Source: JBBQED01 sp038320345
Lineage (GTDB): Bacteria; Bacteroidota; Bacteroidia; AKYH767-A; OLB10
DNA length: 64,000 nt
Direction: 5' to 3'
NCBI GenBank assembly: GCA_038320345.1
Contig: JBBQED010000013.1
Span: 13,126 to 77,125 of the forward strand
Shown here in pieces: positions 1-8,304 of this stretch; position 1 is the stretch's first letter, and each line of letters begins with the position of its first letter. The position numbers and the translations under genes were made by a program. The notes under the pieces were generated by a model that was not told where the DNA came from, searched no databases, and saw nothing but the letters and a program-made list of their open reading frames with translations.

Positions 1-564
1 GTTGGGAAGAGGAGCAAGGTGAATGAACATCCTGTTTCCTTCAAGCTTTGGGAGCATCTCTACTTTTCCCCATTCTTCTAGTGCCTGTGCAAATTTCAGG
101 AGGATAATTTCTCCGCGTTCTTTGTAGGCAATAGTTCTTCCTCTGAAATGCACATAAGCTTTTACTTTGGCGCCTTCTTCCAGGAACTTCATCGCATGTT
201 TTACTTTGAAGTTGAAATCATGTTCATCCGTACTCGGACCGAATCTGATTTCTTTTAATACCTGCTTGGCGGCTTTTGCCTTGGTTTCCTTTTCCTTTTT
301 CTTGCGCTCATAAAGGAATTTCTGGTAATCAACGATCTTACACACGGGCGGATCTGCCTGTGCTGCAATTTCTACCAGATCTAAACCTTTCTCTTCGGCG
401 ATGCGAAGTGCTTCCTCAATACTTACAACAACGGGTTCAATGCCATCTCCTACGAGACGGACTTTAGTTGCCCGGATCTTGTCATTGATTTTATGTTCCG
501 GTTCTCTTTTTACCGGCATGCGGCCTCGTCCGAAGTTAGGACGAGAATTAGGAAAAGTTGCTAT
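1..564 (-). CDS. infC: translation initiation factor IF-3 (3' end beyond the window)
   Basis: IF-3 binds the 30S subunit and checks start-codon and initiator-tRNA choice. The 188 codons visible hold the N-terminal domain (INDKIRATKVRLVGDGIEP, then EEALRIAEEKGLDLVEIA and PPVCKIVDYQKFLYE), the lysine-rich linker and most of the C-terminal domain (FKVKHAMKFLEEGAKVK, FRGRTIAYKERG, MFIHLAPLPN); only a short tail is missing. The first in-frame ATG lies after NFGRGR, inside the conserved N-terminus, so I place the start at an ATA codon four bases after a perfect AAAGGAGG. Rare start codons (AUU, AUC, AUA) on infC are known to let IF-3 repress itself. It follows thrS by 45 bases, as is usual in Bacteroidota, where rpmI and rplT come next. 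Identity is certain; the start codon is a strong inference. Confidence 0.95.
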   Translation of the reverse strand, partial: MATFPNSRPNFGRGRMPVKREPEHKINDKIRATKVRLVGDGIEPVVVSIEEALRIAEEKGLDLVEIAAQADPPVCKIVDYQKFLYERKKKEKETKAKAAKQVLKEIRFGPSTDEHDFNFKVKHAMKFLEEGAKVKAYVHFRGRTIAYKERGEIILLKFAQALEEWGKVEMLPKLEGNRMFIHLAPLPN

Positions 565-568
565 GGTG

Positions 569-576
569 CCTCCTTT
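569..576 (-). promoter_or_regulatory. strong Shine-Dalgarno of infC that decides an ATA start
   Basis: The minus strand reads AAAGGAGG, then CACC, then ATA GCA ACT. This is a complete anti-16S match. Other genes here have no such run before their start, as expected in Bacteroidota, where Shine-Dalgarno pairing is little used. Its presence at this gene alone supports the non-ATG start and suggests special translational control. Confidence 0.8.
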
Positions 577-609
577 TGGTTTTTGTATTTACACTTATTT
601 TCTTGACGA

Positions 610-2547
610 TCATACACTTAACATGCCTTTGATCTCGGTGGTTACTTTGTCGATGAAGTCTTGAATGCCTAAGCTTCCCTGATCTCCCTTGCCATGTTCC
701 CTGATCGAAATGGTGTTTTCTAGCTCTTCTTTTTCTCCTACAATCAACATGTAAGGGATCTTTTTGAGCTCGGAATCACGTATTTTTTTGCCGATCTTCT
801 CGTCCCGGTCGTCAACGAGCCCGCGAATATCGGAATTTATAAGTAATTGTGAAACTTTTTTCGCATATCCGTTGAACTTATCAGAGATAGGAAGGATAGC
901 CACTTGCTTTGGTGATAACCATAAAGGCAGGTTTCCGGCATAGTGCTCCAACAAAAATCCGATGAAGCGTTCATGCGTTCCCAATGGGGCTCTGTGAATA
1001 CACAAAGGCGTTTCCATTTCATTCTTAGAATTCCGGAATGCGAGTCCGAAACGTGCAGGTACAGCAAAGTCTACTTGATTGGTTGCCAGTGTAAACTCTC
1101 TTCCTATCGCACTCCATACTTGAACATCAATCTTTGGCCCGTAGAACGCGGCTTCATCTGGAATTTCCACAAATGGAATCTTAGAATCGACAAGCACTTT
1201 GCGCACCATGTCCTCTGTTTTTTTCCAGAGTTCAGGATTGTCAACATATTTTTTTCCCAGCTTTTCAGGAGCGTGAGTCGAGAACCTCATGACATATTTA
1301 TCGATACCGAAAATTCGGAAGTACTTGAGGTACATATCGTTTACTGCATTAAACTCTTCAGTGAACTGATCTTCTGTGCAGTAAATATGTGCATCATTCA
1401 TTTGCAACATGCGTACGCGCATCAACCCAAATAACTCCCCACTTTGTTCATAGCGATAACACGTTCCATATTCCGCCAAGCGTATTGGAAGATCTCGGTA
1501 ACTCGGATTTAATTCCTTGAAAATTTTATGGTGATGCGGGCAATTCATCGCTTTGAGATAGTATTTCTCCCCATCGAAATTGATCGCAGGATACATACTG
1601 TCCTCGTAATACGGGAGATGCCCGCTGGTAATGTACATACTTTCTTTTGCCAAATGCGGAGTACGCACACGGCTATAGCCAGCATCTTGCTCAGTTTTTT
1701 TGGCAAGACGTTCCAGTTCTTCAATAATTACGGCACCATTTGGCAGCCAAAGTGGTAAACCCGGACCTACATCATCATCGAAGGTGAAGATTTCCATATC
1801 CTTCCCGATTTTACGATGATCACGTTTTTTGGCTTCTTCAAGCATATTAAGGTATTCATCCAGTTCCGATTTTTTTGGAAAGGTGATACCATAAATGCGG
1901 GTCAGCTGACGGTTATTGGAATCGTTTTTCCAGTAAGCTCCAGCTACATTGGTAAGCTTAATCGCTTTGATAGTTCCGGTAGACGGAATGTGGGGTCCGC
2001 GACAGAGGTCGGTGAAATTTCCTTGAGAGTAAAAAGTGATAGTTCCATCTTCGAGGTTACTCAGCAGATCGAGTTTGTATTCATCATTGCGTTCGGTCCA
2101 GTAGGCTAGAGCATCGGCCTTCGACATTTCCTTGCGGATGAAGGGGTTGTTCTGTTTCGCCAGTTCAGTCATTTTATCTTCGATCTTCTTCAGATCTTCC
2201 GAGCTAAATACCTGATCGCCCATATCGACATCATAGTAAAACCCATTTGACAAAGGAGGTCCCACCCAGAATTTAATTCCCGGGTAATAAAACTCCAGCG
2301 CCTCTGCCATCAAGTGAGCCGAAGAATGCCACATCGTATTTTTCCCTTCCGCATCGTTCCACGTCAGCAATTGCAATGCTGAATCTTGTTCGATGGGGCG
2401 ACTGGCATCACGCACTTCACCATTGATTTTGGCGGCAAGTACATTTCTGGCGAGCCCTTCGCTGATAGACTTCGCGATATCCATGGCGGTTGTGCCTTGT
2501 GGATATTCACGAACGGATTGATCCGGGAGGGTTATTTTAATCTGCAT
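610..2547 (-). CDS. thrS: threonine--tRNA ligase
   Basis: Charges tRNA-Thr in the cytoplasm; 645 residues, normal length. The N-terminal TGS domain (about 1-62) is followed by the editing domain with HSSAH at residues 74-78 and a later CRGPH, then the class II catalytic core with MNCPHH, motif 2 around RYEQSGELFGLMRVR and motif 3 IHRAPLGTHERFIGF, and the C-terminal anticodon-binding domain. The Cys of MNCPHH, the His of NDAHIYC and the His of IHRAP are the expected zinc ligands. I start at MQIKITLP, which fits the family and lies 18 bases after a TATCTTTG promoter element; seven more codons are open upstream but overlap that leader. It heads the thrS-infC operon. Confidence 0.97.
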   Translation of the reverse strand: MQIKITLPDQSVREYPQGTTAMDIAKSISEGLARNVLAAKINGEVRDASRPIEQDSALQLLTWNDAEGKNTMWHSSAHLMAEALEFYYPGIKFWVGPPLSNGFYYDVDMGDQVFSSEDLKKIEDKMTELAKQNNPFIRKEMSKADALAYWTERNDEYKLDLLSNLEDGTITFYSQGNFTDLCRGPHIPSTGTIKAIKLTNVAGAYWKNDSNNRQLTRIYGITFPKKSELDEYLNMLEEAKKRDHRKIGKDMEIFTFDDDVGPGLPLWLPNGAVIIEELERLAKKTEQDAGYSRVRTPHLAKESMYITSGHLPYYEDSMYPAINFDGEKYYLKAMNCPHHHKIFKELNPSYRDLPIRLAEYGTCYRYEQSGELFGLMRVRMLQMNDAHIYCTEDQFTEEFNAVNDMYLKYFRIFGIDKYVMRFSTHAPEKLGKKYVDNPELWKKTEDMVRKVLVDSKIPFVEIPDEAAFYGPKIDVQVWSAIGREFTLATNQVDFAVPARFGLAFRNSKNEMETPLCIHRAPLGTHERFIGFLLEHYAGNLPLWLSPKQVAILPISDKFNGYAKKVSQLLINSDIRGLVDDRDEKIGKKIRDSELKKIPYMLIVGEKEELENTISIREHGKGDQGSLGIQDFIDKVTTEIKGMLSV

Positions 2548-2565
2548 AATTGGAATAAAGAGGTG

Positions 2566-2573
2566 CAAAGATA
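2566..2573 (-). promoter_or_regulatory. thrS promoter, -7 element TATCTTTG
   Basis: Exact match to the Bacteroidota -7 consensus TAnnTTTG, with G 18 bases before the thrS ATG. No clear TTG -33 box at the usual spacing. Predicted leader about 14 bases. Confidence 0.65.
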
Positions 2574-2710
2574 CATTGAAAAGGCGTAATCGGAATTCTG
2601 GATTATTAAATCAGGAATACATTTTTCGAGAAACTTAGTCTAGCGGGAATTGAAACCCGAAGGTTTTATCGAAAATGGTGCGGAATAAGGGTAAATTCGA
2701 CGTTGTTTTT

Positions 2711-4153
2711 TTAGATAGAAGGAATTGCTTTTAGGATCATAGATGCGTAGGGAGCTAGTTTAAACTGATGCGCATCGGCTTCGCAATCGGGATGTGTTTC
2801 ATGCAAGAGTTCGAAATGTATTAGCGGATCATCTTCGTTTTTGAGAAGAACATCGGTACTCAATAAATTATGCAAAATCAAAATTTTTTCTCCTTGATAT
2901 TCTCTCGTGAACATAAGCACACTAGTTTCATTGCAATTTACGAGTCCGATTTCTCCCTTAGTCAACACCGAATTTGATTTTCTTACTGCAATCAATAGGC
3001 AATAGTGGTTAAAAATGGAAGAAGGATCTTGTAGTTGTTCCATCAAATCATCAGTATGCTGCGCATTGGAATATTCGGAATTAATCCAATGGGTTTGTAA
3101 GGGATCTTTGTTAGATTCATCCCAGGGAAAAGGTTCACGAATATGTTCATCGGGTTTCATGCCGCCCATGCCTAATTCTTCTCCGTAATACAGAAAAGGT
3201 TGTCCGGGCAGCGTAAGTAAAATAGCAGCAGCTAATTTAATTTTTCTACTGTCATGATGTAAGCGGGAAGCAACCCGATCTTGATCATGATTACTTAAGA
3301 AGATAGCATCAAAAGAATGAGCATCTATTTCCTGATAATAATTATGAATGCCTTTGAGCCAATCTGCCAAGCAATCTTGATGCTCCGTAATAACCACTTG
3401 TAAAATATGTTCTGCTAATTCAAAATTAAAAGCAGCATGCAAACCGTTTTTTAAATATGGAGCGATGTTACCACAGCTTGCTGTGATTTCACCAATAAGA
3501 ACAGCTTCCGGATTAATAGACTCTACATGGGCTCTGAATTCCTGCCACCAGAGATAATTATCAGTTTCTCTTCCGGGAGGAAAAATATGCATCGCAGCAT
3601 CTAAACGAAATCCATCAATACCTTTATTTAACCAAAACGTTGCGATTTCTCTGATCTCATTTCTTACAGGAGGATGATCAAAATTAAGATCCGGCATTCC
3701 GCTCCAGAAAAGTCCATAATAAAATTCATCACGAGGACCATCCATAGGATCGTACCAATTTTTTAGGTCGTCCACTGGAATTGCATTCACTATTTTCCAC
3801 ACATACCAATTTCGGAAATAGGAGTCTCTACTTTTGATAGCTTCTTTAAACCAAGGATGCTGTTCGCTGGTGTGATTTACAACGAGGTCGATAATTATTT
3901 TTATACCGATTTGATGTGCTTTATTGAGCAATTCATCAAAATCATCCATCGTTCCATATTCCGGATCGATGCCACGATAATCCACCACATCATATTTATG
4001 ATAGGATGGAGAAGGATGAATGGGCAAGAGCCAAATCCCTTCAATACCGAGTGCTTGGAGGTATTCTAATTTCTCGATCACACCTCTCAGATCACCAATT
4101 CCATCACCATTGGTATCTGCAAAACTTCTGACATATAAGGAGTACCAAATCAT
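2711..4153 (-). CDS. GH13 alpha-glucosidase/alpha-amylase family protein
   Basis: A 480-residue glycoside hydrolase family 13 enzyme of the oligo-1,6-glucosidase/trehalose synthase-like branch, acting on alpha-glucosidic bonds. It starts directly in the barrel (YSLYVRSFADTNGDGIGDL). Conserved region I is IDLVVNH (about 89-94), region II GFRLDAAMH with nucleophile Asp185, region III LIGEIT with acid/base Glu222, and region IV FLSNHDQDR with Asp290, so all three catalytic acids are present. There is no signal peptide, so it is probably cytoplasmic and works on imported oligosaccharides or storage glucans. It stands alone between thrS and a divergent ATL gene, with no SusC/SusD partner. The exact substrate cannot be read from the sequence. 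Confidence 0.9.
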   Translation of the reverse strand: MIWYSLYVRSFADTNGDGIGDLRGVIEKLEYLQALGIEGIWLLPIHPSPSYHKYDVVDYRGIDPEYGTMDDFDELLNKAHQIGIKIIIDLVVNHTSEQHPWFKEAIKSRDSYFRNWYVWKIVNAIPVDDLKNWYDPMDGPRDEFYYGLFWSGMPDLNFDHPPVRNEIREIATFWLNKGIDGFRLDAAMHIFPPGRETDNYLWWQEFRAHVESINPEAVLIGEITASCGNIAPYLKNGLHAAFNFELAEHILQVVITEHQDCLADWLKGIHNYYQEIDAHSFDAIFLSNHDQDRVASRLHHDSRKIKLAAAILLTLPGQPFLYYGEELGMGGMKPDEHIREPFPWDESNKDPLQTHWINSEYSNAQHTDDLMEQLQDPSSIFNHYCLLIAVRKSNSVLTKGEIGLVNCNETSVLMFTREYQGEKILILHNLLSTDVLLKNEDDPLIHFELLHETHPDCEADAHQFKLAPYASMILKAIPSI

Positions 4154-4536
4154 AAATCGAATGAGACTTCGTTAGGTGATTCTATCATGCAATTACAGAG
4201 GTTAAAGGTGGTCATTTTTTCACAAAAAGGGATCGAAAATCTCGAAGTTAAATAATCCTTTCATCCTAAAAATATTCCATTCTATCAAAAATTTTACATA
4301 AACGCCAAATTATTTTCAAGACGATGTGGTTGGCAAAAACTATCTTCATTAATTCAAAGTACATCAATAAAATTTAATTATAATAGTGGATAGGGATCAG
4401 AGGTTTTGATGCTTTCCATTTCAAAAATAAAAGAGCTAGAATTCTCTATCAAGTGCAAATGCATTTTTTTAAGAGAACAGATTTTTCATTTTGAAATATC
4501 CTTAATAATATGACCTTTGTAAATCATTGTTTCACC
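4154..4536. other. divergent intergenic region, AT-rich
   Basis: About 380 bases between the starts of the GH13 gene and the ATL gene. Apart from the promoter-like element just before the ATL start I see no hairpin, repeat or small gene in it, and no TAnnTTTG element for the GH13 gene. Confidence 0.5.
4491..4519 (+). promoter_or_regulatory. promoter of the ATL gene (TTG, 18 bases, GACCTTTG)
   Basis: A TTG box is followed after 18 bases by GACCTTTG, seven of eight bases of TAnnTTTG. The predicted transcript starts about 13 bases before the ATG at 4537. The same ATGACCTTTGT string precedes the T9SS gene starting at 19964. Confidence 0.5.
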
Positions 4537-4914
4537 ATGAAAAGCACGTCTCATTTTAAAAAGGATAAGCCTCCAGCAGGAAAAAAAGATTTTACTTTTT
4601 TTGAAGACGTGTATGCCGTGGTTCGACTAATTCCGAAGGGGCGAGTAACTTCTTATGGAGCTATTGCAAAATACTTAGGAGCAGCAGGCTCTTCGCGAAT
4701 GGTTGGTTGGGCGATGAATGGCGCGCATGGTGTAAAGCCTAAAGTCCCTGCACAGCGTGTTGTTAATCGCAACGGACTCCTAACAGGCAAGCATCATTTT
4801 GGTGGTCCTACTGTGATGCAGAATCTACTAGAAAAAGAAGGAGTGCAAGTGGAAAATGATCAGATCCTCAATTTTAAAGAAGTGTATTGGGATCCACTTA
4901 CAGAACTTGGTTGA
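4537..4914 (+). CDS. alkyltransferase-like protein (ATL), MGMT fold without the acceptor Cys
   Basis: Resembles the DNA-binding domain of O6-alkylguanine-DNA alkyltransferase: FFEDVYAVVRLIPKGRVTSYG, the arginine-finger region SSRMVGWAMN, and the active-site strand. The alkyltransferase motif PCHRV reads PAQRV here, so the acceptor Cys is Ala and the protein cannot remove alkyl groups. Proteins of this type (ATLs) flip and bind O6-alkylguanine and hand the lesion to nucleotide excision repair; that role is inferred from the family. I start at MKSTSHF (125 residues), because the promoter element lies across the nine codons upstream of it. It is a single gene, convergent with the SDR gene. Confidence 0.88.
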   Translation: MKSTSHFKKDKPPAGKKDFTFFEDVYAVVRLIPKGRVTSYGAIAKYLGAAGSSRMVGWAMNGAHGVKPKVPAQRVVNRNGLLTGKHHFGGPTVMQNLLEKEGVQVENDQILNFKEVYWDPLTELG

Positions 4915-4926
4915 TCAGATTGTTGT

Positions 4927-5763
4927 TTATTCGAAATCCGTATTAGTTCCCATTTCTTCCCAGATTTCCAAGTCTTGTTCCACACTTTTCATTTTTCCAC
5001 GGATGGCATCGAAAGCAGGTTTTCCCAATGGTAAACGTAAAGGTGGATGATTACTATTAACTGCGGCGATCATTACTTTAGCAGCTTTTGAAGGATCACC
5101 CGGTTGATTTCCATTTCTGGCATTCATCGCTTTGCGGAATGTTCCTGCAGTGGCTTCATATTCGTCCATCTGTAAGGCAGTTGATTTGGAAGAACCTCCA
5201 GCAAAGGAAGTACGGAAAGGACCTGGTTCCACTAATGTTACACGAACATTAAATGGTGCCATTTCTTGAGCGAGTGCTTCACTGAATCCTTCGAGTGCGA
5301 ATTTGCTAGCATTATAAATTCCAAATCCTGCAGTGGCCCTAAATCCAGCCGACGATGAAATTTGTAGAAGATGTCCTGATTGTTGCTTTCGGAAAATAGG
5401 AATCACTGCTTTTGTCATAGCAAGCGCTCCAAAAAAGTTTGTCTCCATTTGATCACGCGCTTCTTCCATACTCGCCTCTTCAATGGAACCGAAATAACCA
5501 AATCCCGCATTATTCACGAGCACATCCAGTTTATTATTTACTCCACAAGCAATTTTCACAGCATTAAGGATAGCAGCAGGATCATGGAGATCCATCAAAA
5601 TACCAAAGGATTTTCCTGGAGCTATTGCATTAATTTCTTCTACTTGATTTGCATTTCTAACAGTGCCGTAAGCGGTATCACCATTCTTACATACTTCTTC
5701 TAATAATGCTCTTCCTAATCCTCCGGCAACACCGGTAATCAGCCACGTTTTAATATTCTTCAT
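4927..5763 (-). CDS. short-chain dehydrogenase/reductase (SDR)
   Basis: A 278-residue NAD(P)-dependent oxidoreductase of the classical SDR family. The cofactor loop is TGVAGGLG (10-18 region), NNAG sits at 84-87, and the catalytic set is Ser137 with Tyr150 and Lys154 (YNASK). The C-terminal part (VTLVEPGPFRTSFAG) matches the group often annotated as oxidoreductase or SDR family NAD(P)-dependent protein; the substrate is unknown. Its ATG lies seven bases after the stop of the upstream immunity-like gene, so the two are probably co-transcribed, although no functional link between them is known. Confidence 0.9.
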   Translation of the reverse strand: MKNIKTWLITGVAGGLGRALLEEVCKNGDTAYGTVRNANQVEEINAIAPGKSFGILMDLHDPAAILNAVKIACGVNNKLDVLVNNAGFGYFGSIEEASMEEARDQMETNFFGALAMTKAVIPIFRKQQSGHLLQISSSAGFRATAGFGIYNASKFALEGFSEALAQEMAPFNVRVTLVEPGPFRTSFAGGSSKSTALQMDEYEATAGTFRKAMNARNGNQPGDPSKAAKVMIAAVNSNHPPLRLPLGKPAFDAIRGKMKSVEQDLEIWEEMGTNTDFE

Positions 5764-5770
5764 TTACAGA

Positions 5771-6193
5771 TTAATAATATGCTTTTTTAAATTGATCGGA
5801 TGAAATTTTCATTTCATGTAATTCTGCCGCTCGTTCAACAATGAGTGCATTTAATTTTTTCCATTGACGGCTATTGCTTTTCCAATAGCTAATGGGTAAT
5901 CGTAATAAGGATTCCAATAGATCTCCTTCTTGATAATCTCCTTCTTGATAATCTCCTTCTACAAATAAAATTTTCTCTAAAATTTCAATGGCTAATTCAG
6001 TTACGAAAGGTAATCCAATTTGTTGTTCGATGAATAATCGGAGATCTTCAACACTAAAATCGCAGAGCGGAGTTTTTCTCAATCCTATAATGCGACTAAT
6101 CATATAGCTTTCAAATTCTGGATTAGAAAGCAGATCAGTACCTTCCAGTCGTTCCGGGGTTTTGTTTCTCCAATTTTCAGGAAACTCATTCAT
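5771..6193 (-). CDS. CdiI-type contact-dependent inhibition immunity-like protein
   Basis: A 140-residue soluble protein. The stretch RKTPLCDFSVEDLRLFIEQQ, then IGLPFVTELAIEILE and EGDYQEGDLLESLLRLP followed by a tryptophan, matches by eye the pattern of the CdiI_2-like immunity family (LR, IxQxIGL, A.E.L, EGD.Y.GDLL, W). Such proteins neutralise a partner toxin in contact-dependent inhibition. No toxin or filamentous exoprotein is near, so this is an orphan or a domesticated relative. The EGD signature is interrupted by a duplicated 15-base unit (EGDYQ twice, then EGD). It lies 30 bases downstream of a POTRA/barrel outer-membrane gene and directly before an SDR gene. The family call rests on recalled motif similarity only. 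Confidence 0.65.
   Translation of the reverse strand: MNEFPENWRNKTPERLEGTDLLSNPEFESYMISRIIGLRKTPLCDFSVEDLRLFIEQQIGLPFVTELAIEILEKILFVEGDYQEGDYQEGDLLESLLRLPISYWKSNSRQWKKLNALIVERAAELHEMKISSDQFKKAYY
5922..5960 (-). repeat. 15-base tandem repeat inside the CdiI-like gene
   Basis: Two identical copies of TCTCCTTCTTGATAA (plus strand) followed by the first nine bases of a third. It stays in frame and encodes EGDYQ-EGDYQ-EGD. A change in copy number would add or remove five residues without a frameshift. Confidence 0.9.
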
Positions 6194-6223
6194 AAAGACA
6201 CAAAAATAGTCAATCCGATCGAG

Positions 6224-8065
6224 CTATTCTAAAACAGGGAATGTTGGTGCATTAGCATAGGATCCTGAGAATTTTAATTTCAGATTAGAGCTCACACCGA
6301 GTTCAAAAGGATTTACTCCGGGTAACGGTCGGGCGGAATAAGCAGCTTTAAATTGTATCGTTCCAAAAATAAGATTTTCATTGCGCACTCTGATGCCTGC
6401 ACCGATGGTAGAATAAGTTTGACTATTTGAGAATGCATGATTATCTTCTGCTAAAAAAGTAAGTTCTCCAAAACTAAAAAATCCTATTTTGAATCCTAAG
6501 AGCGACATCTGTGTGTACAGATTAGTGTTGGCATTGGCAGTTAATCGCTGTGATCCTTTTTGATCATTATTACTAAAGTCGATCAATCCAAAGCGATTGT
6601 CGATTTTCAAATTATTATTCAAACTTTGTTTTATAACATTCACATACGCAATACTCGCAAAATGGCGAAGCTTCATGTTATTGATTTTTTTTAATCGAGA
6701 AAACCATCCACCGTACAAGCGAATTACATTATCTTTAAAAGCACTCGAATAAATATTGGAACTTATTCCAACATTGTAAAGTAAAAAATCTCCTTTTAAA
6801 TTAGTTCTGATTTGTTGATGTTCACCCGCAACATATATGCTTTTCTTATCGTCATATTGCATTCTTCCTAAACTGAATTTAGTATTGAATCCATAAGGCA
6901 CATCTTCCGTTCTTCCAAATCCATAAATGTATCGGGTTCGAAAGAAGTCCAGTTTGTAGAAATTAAGTTCGGAAATAACAAATAATTTATTACTGTAGAT
7001 GATGGTGAAAGAGTCTACTGGATGATGATTTAGATATTGCTGATCAAATACTCTTAACGCTACAAATTTCCGGATGATGATTTCATCAGGAGTTTTTTCT
7101 AAACGAGTTGTTAAATTTATTCCACCCCAGACATCATATACCTGATAGTGATATTTCAGAAATGCAGAATCGGATTTGCTAAAATGGTTCACCGAAATAT
7201 TATCACTTAGAGAAAGTCCACCTGCAAAATGCATGTAATTCGAGTAAAGTGGACGGTTGAGTTTGATGTACGCCGCATCTTCGTCTTCTTCTCCTAAACT
7301 TACTCCGCTATTGATCGTGGTATAGGCCAATTCTAAATCTGCTAATGAACCAAAAATGCTGGTTTTTTTCATAAAGATCTGCGATCCGAAGGGGGGCCGA
7401 CGTGTTTGATCGAACAAAGCTGAATACCGAAGCTTAAAGGCTCTTCCACCCATATTAACATCATATACAGAACCTTTATAACGGTTGTATTCATACACCG
7501 TAAAATCTGCTCCAATGCTGAATACATCACTGGTAACTACATATACATCTACAGAATCTGATTTTTTCACGGAGTATATATAGATTCTCGCATCTTTTAC
7601 AAAATCACGATCGCGGATATATCGCTCATTATCCGCCATAATATTTGGCTTAACGGAATCCCCGATATGGATAAACAAGAGACTCCGAATGGTGTGTTCA
7701 TGGGTTCCAGGTTGTAATTTATTAGCAACTCGAGCGAAAAATTTCTTTTTGGTAGTAACAGTATCCGTTACCTCTTCCCCAAAATCGAGTACCTGAACAT
7801 TAATAGAACGGATAATCTTTCCTTTGAATTTTTCGAAAGGAAGATCGCTTCGGGTATCGGGTTCATTAATAAGTGAACCACCACCTTCCAGGGATTTTTT
7901 AAGCAGATTAATCGTTTTGGTTTTCAGGGATGGCTTTACCGCAAGAGAATCTTTCTCCTGAGCACAAGCAAAGTAGATCATCCCCAGAAAAAAAATAGTG
8001 GTGAGACTAAGTTTTTTCAAACCCTGGTGATTGAAATCCTGAAATTGATCTTTCAAAACGGACAA
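6224..8065 (-). CDS. outer-membrane protein with POTRA-like domain and beta-barrel
   Basis: A 613-residue exported protein. A signal peptide (LKKLSLTTIFFLGMIYFACA, then Q) is followed by a POTRA-like segment (KGKIIRSINVQVLDFG, DFVKDARIYIYS, DVYVVTSDVFSIG) and a long region of alternating strands ending in a C-terminal strand. This is the layout of an Omp85/BamA-like protein, though it is shorter than BamA and I cannot assign it to TamA, TpsB or another subgroup. No ATG precedes the signal peptide: I use TTG at 8065, 22 bases after a TATTTTTG promoter element; TTG at 8020, directly at LKKLSL, is equally reasonable. The CdiI-like gene follows after 30 bases. Confidence 0.75.
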   Translation of the reverse strand: MSVLKDQFQDFNHQGLKKLSLTTIFFLGMIYFACAQEKDSLAVKPSLKTKTINLLKKSLEGGGSLINEPDTRSDLPFEKFKGKIIRSINVQVLDFGEEVTDTVTTKKKFFARVANKLQPGTHEHTIRSLLFIHIGDSVKPNIMADNERYIRDRDFVKDARIYIYSVKKSDSVDVYVVTSDVFSIGADFTVYEYNRYKGSVYDVNMGGRAFKLRYSALFDQTRRPPFGSQIFMKKTSIFGSLADLELAYTTINSGVSLGEEDEDAAYIKLNRPLYSNYMHFAGGLSLSDNISVNHFSKSDSAFLKYHYQVYDVWGGINLTTRLEKTPDEIIIRKFVALRVFDQQYLNHHPVDSFTIIYSNKLFVISELNFYKLDFFRTRYIYGFGRTEDVPYGFNTKFSLGRMQYDDKKSIYVAGEHQQIRTNLKGDFLLYNVGISSNIYSSAFKDNVIRLYGGWFSRLKKINNMKLRHFASIAYVNVIKQSLNNNLKIDNRFGLIDFSNNDQKGSQRLTANANTNLYTQMSLLGFKIGFFSFGELTFLAEDNHAFSNSQTYSTIGAGIRVRNENLIFGTIQFKAAYSARPLPGVNPFELGVSSNLKLKFSGSYANAPTFPVLE

Positions 8066-8087
8066 ACGGTTAATTTTAGCAGAATTT

Positions 8088-8095
8088 CAAAAATA
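8088..8095 (-). promoter_or_regulatory. -7 element TATTTTTG before the POTRA/barrel gene
   Basis: Exact TAnnTTTG match on the minus strand, 22 bases before the TTG at 8065. No good -33 box seen. Confidence 0.5.
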
Positions 8096-8304
8096 AGAGT
8101 ACAAATTTCAATGATTTTAACCTGAATTACGCTAAAAGTCGGGTTTTAGATTCCCTTTTTAAAAAGGTTCATTTTTCCTTGAAAATACCTTTTAGAGCTG
8201 ATCAGATCGTGGTAATATCAGCAATAATGATGGATTCCTTTGTGATATTGCTTATTATCGCAAAATAGTTGAATAAAATTTAAAATCAGGGAGAACCTGT
8301 TAGT

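Noticed and set aside
943..1434. 163-codon open frame opposite thrS
   Set aside because: It lies wholly inside thrS on the other strand, has no family resemblance and no promoter element; a shadow of the real gene.
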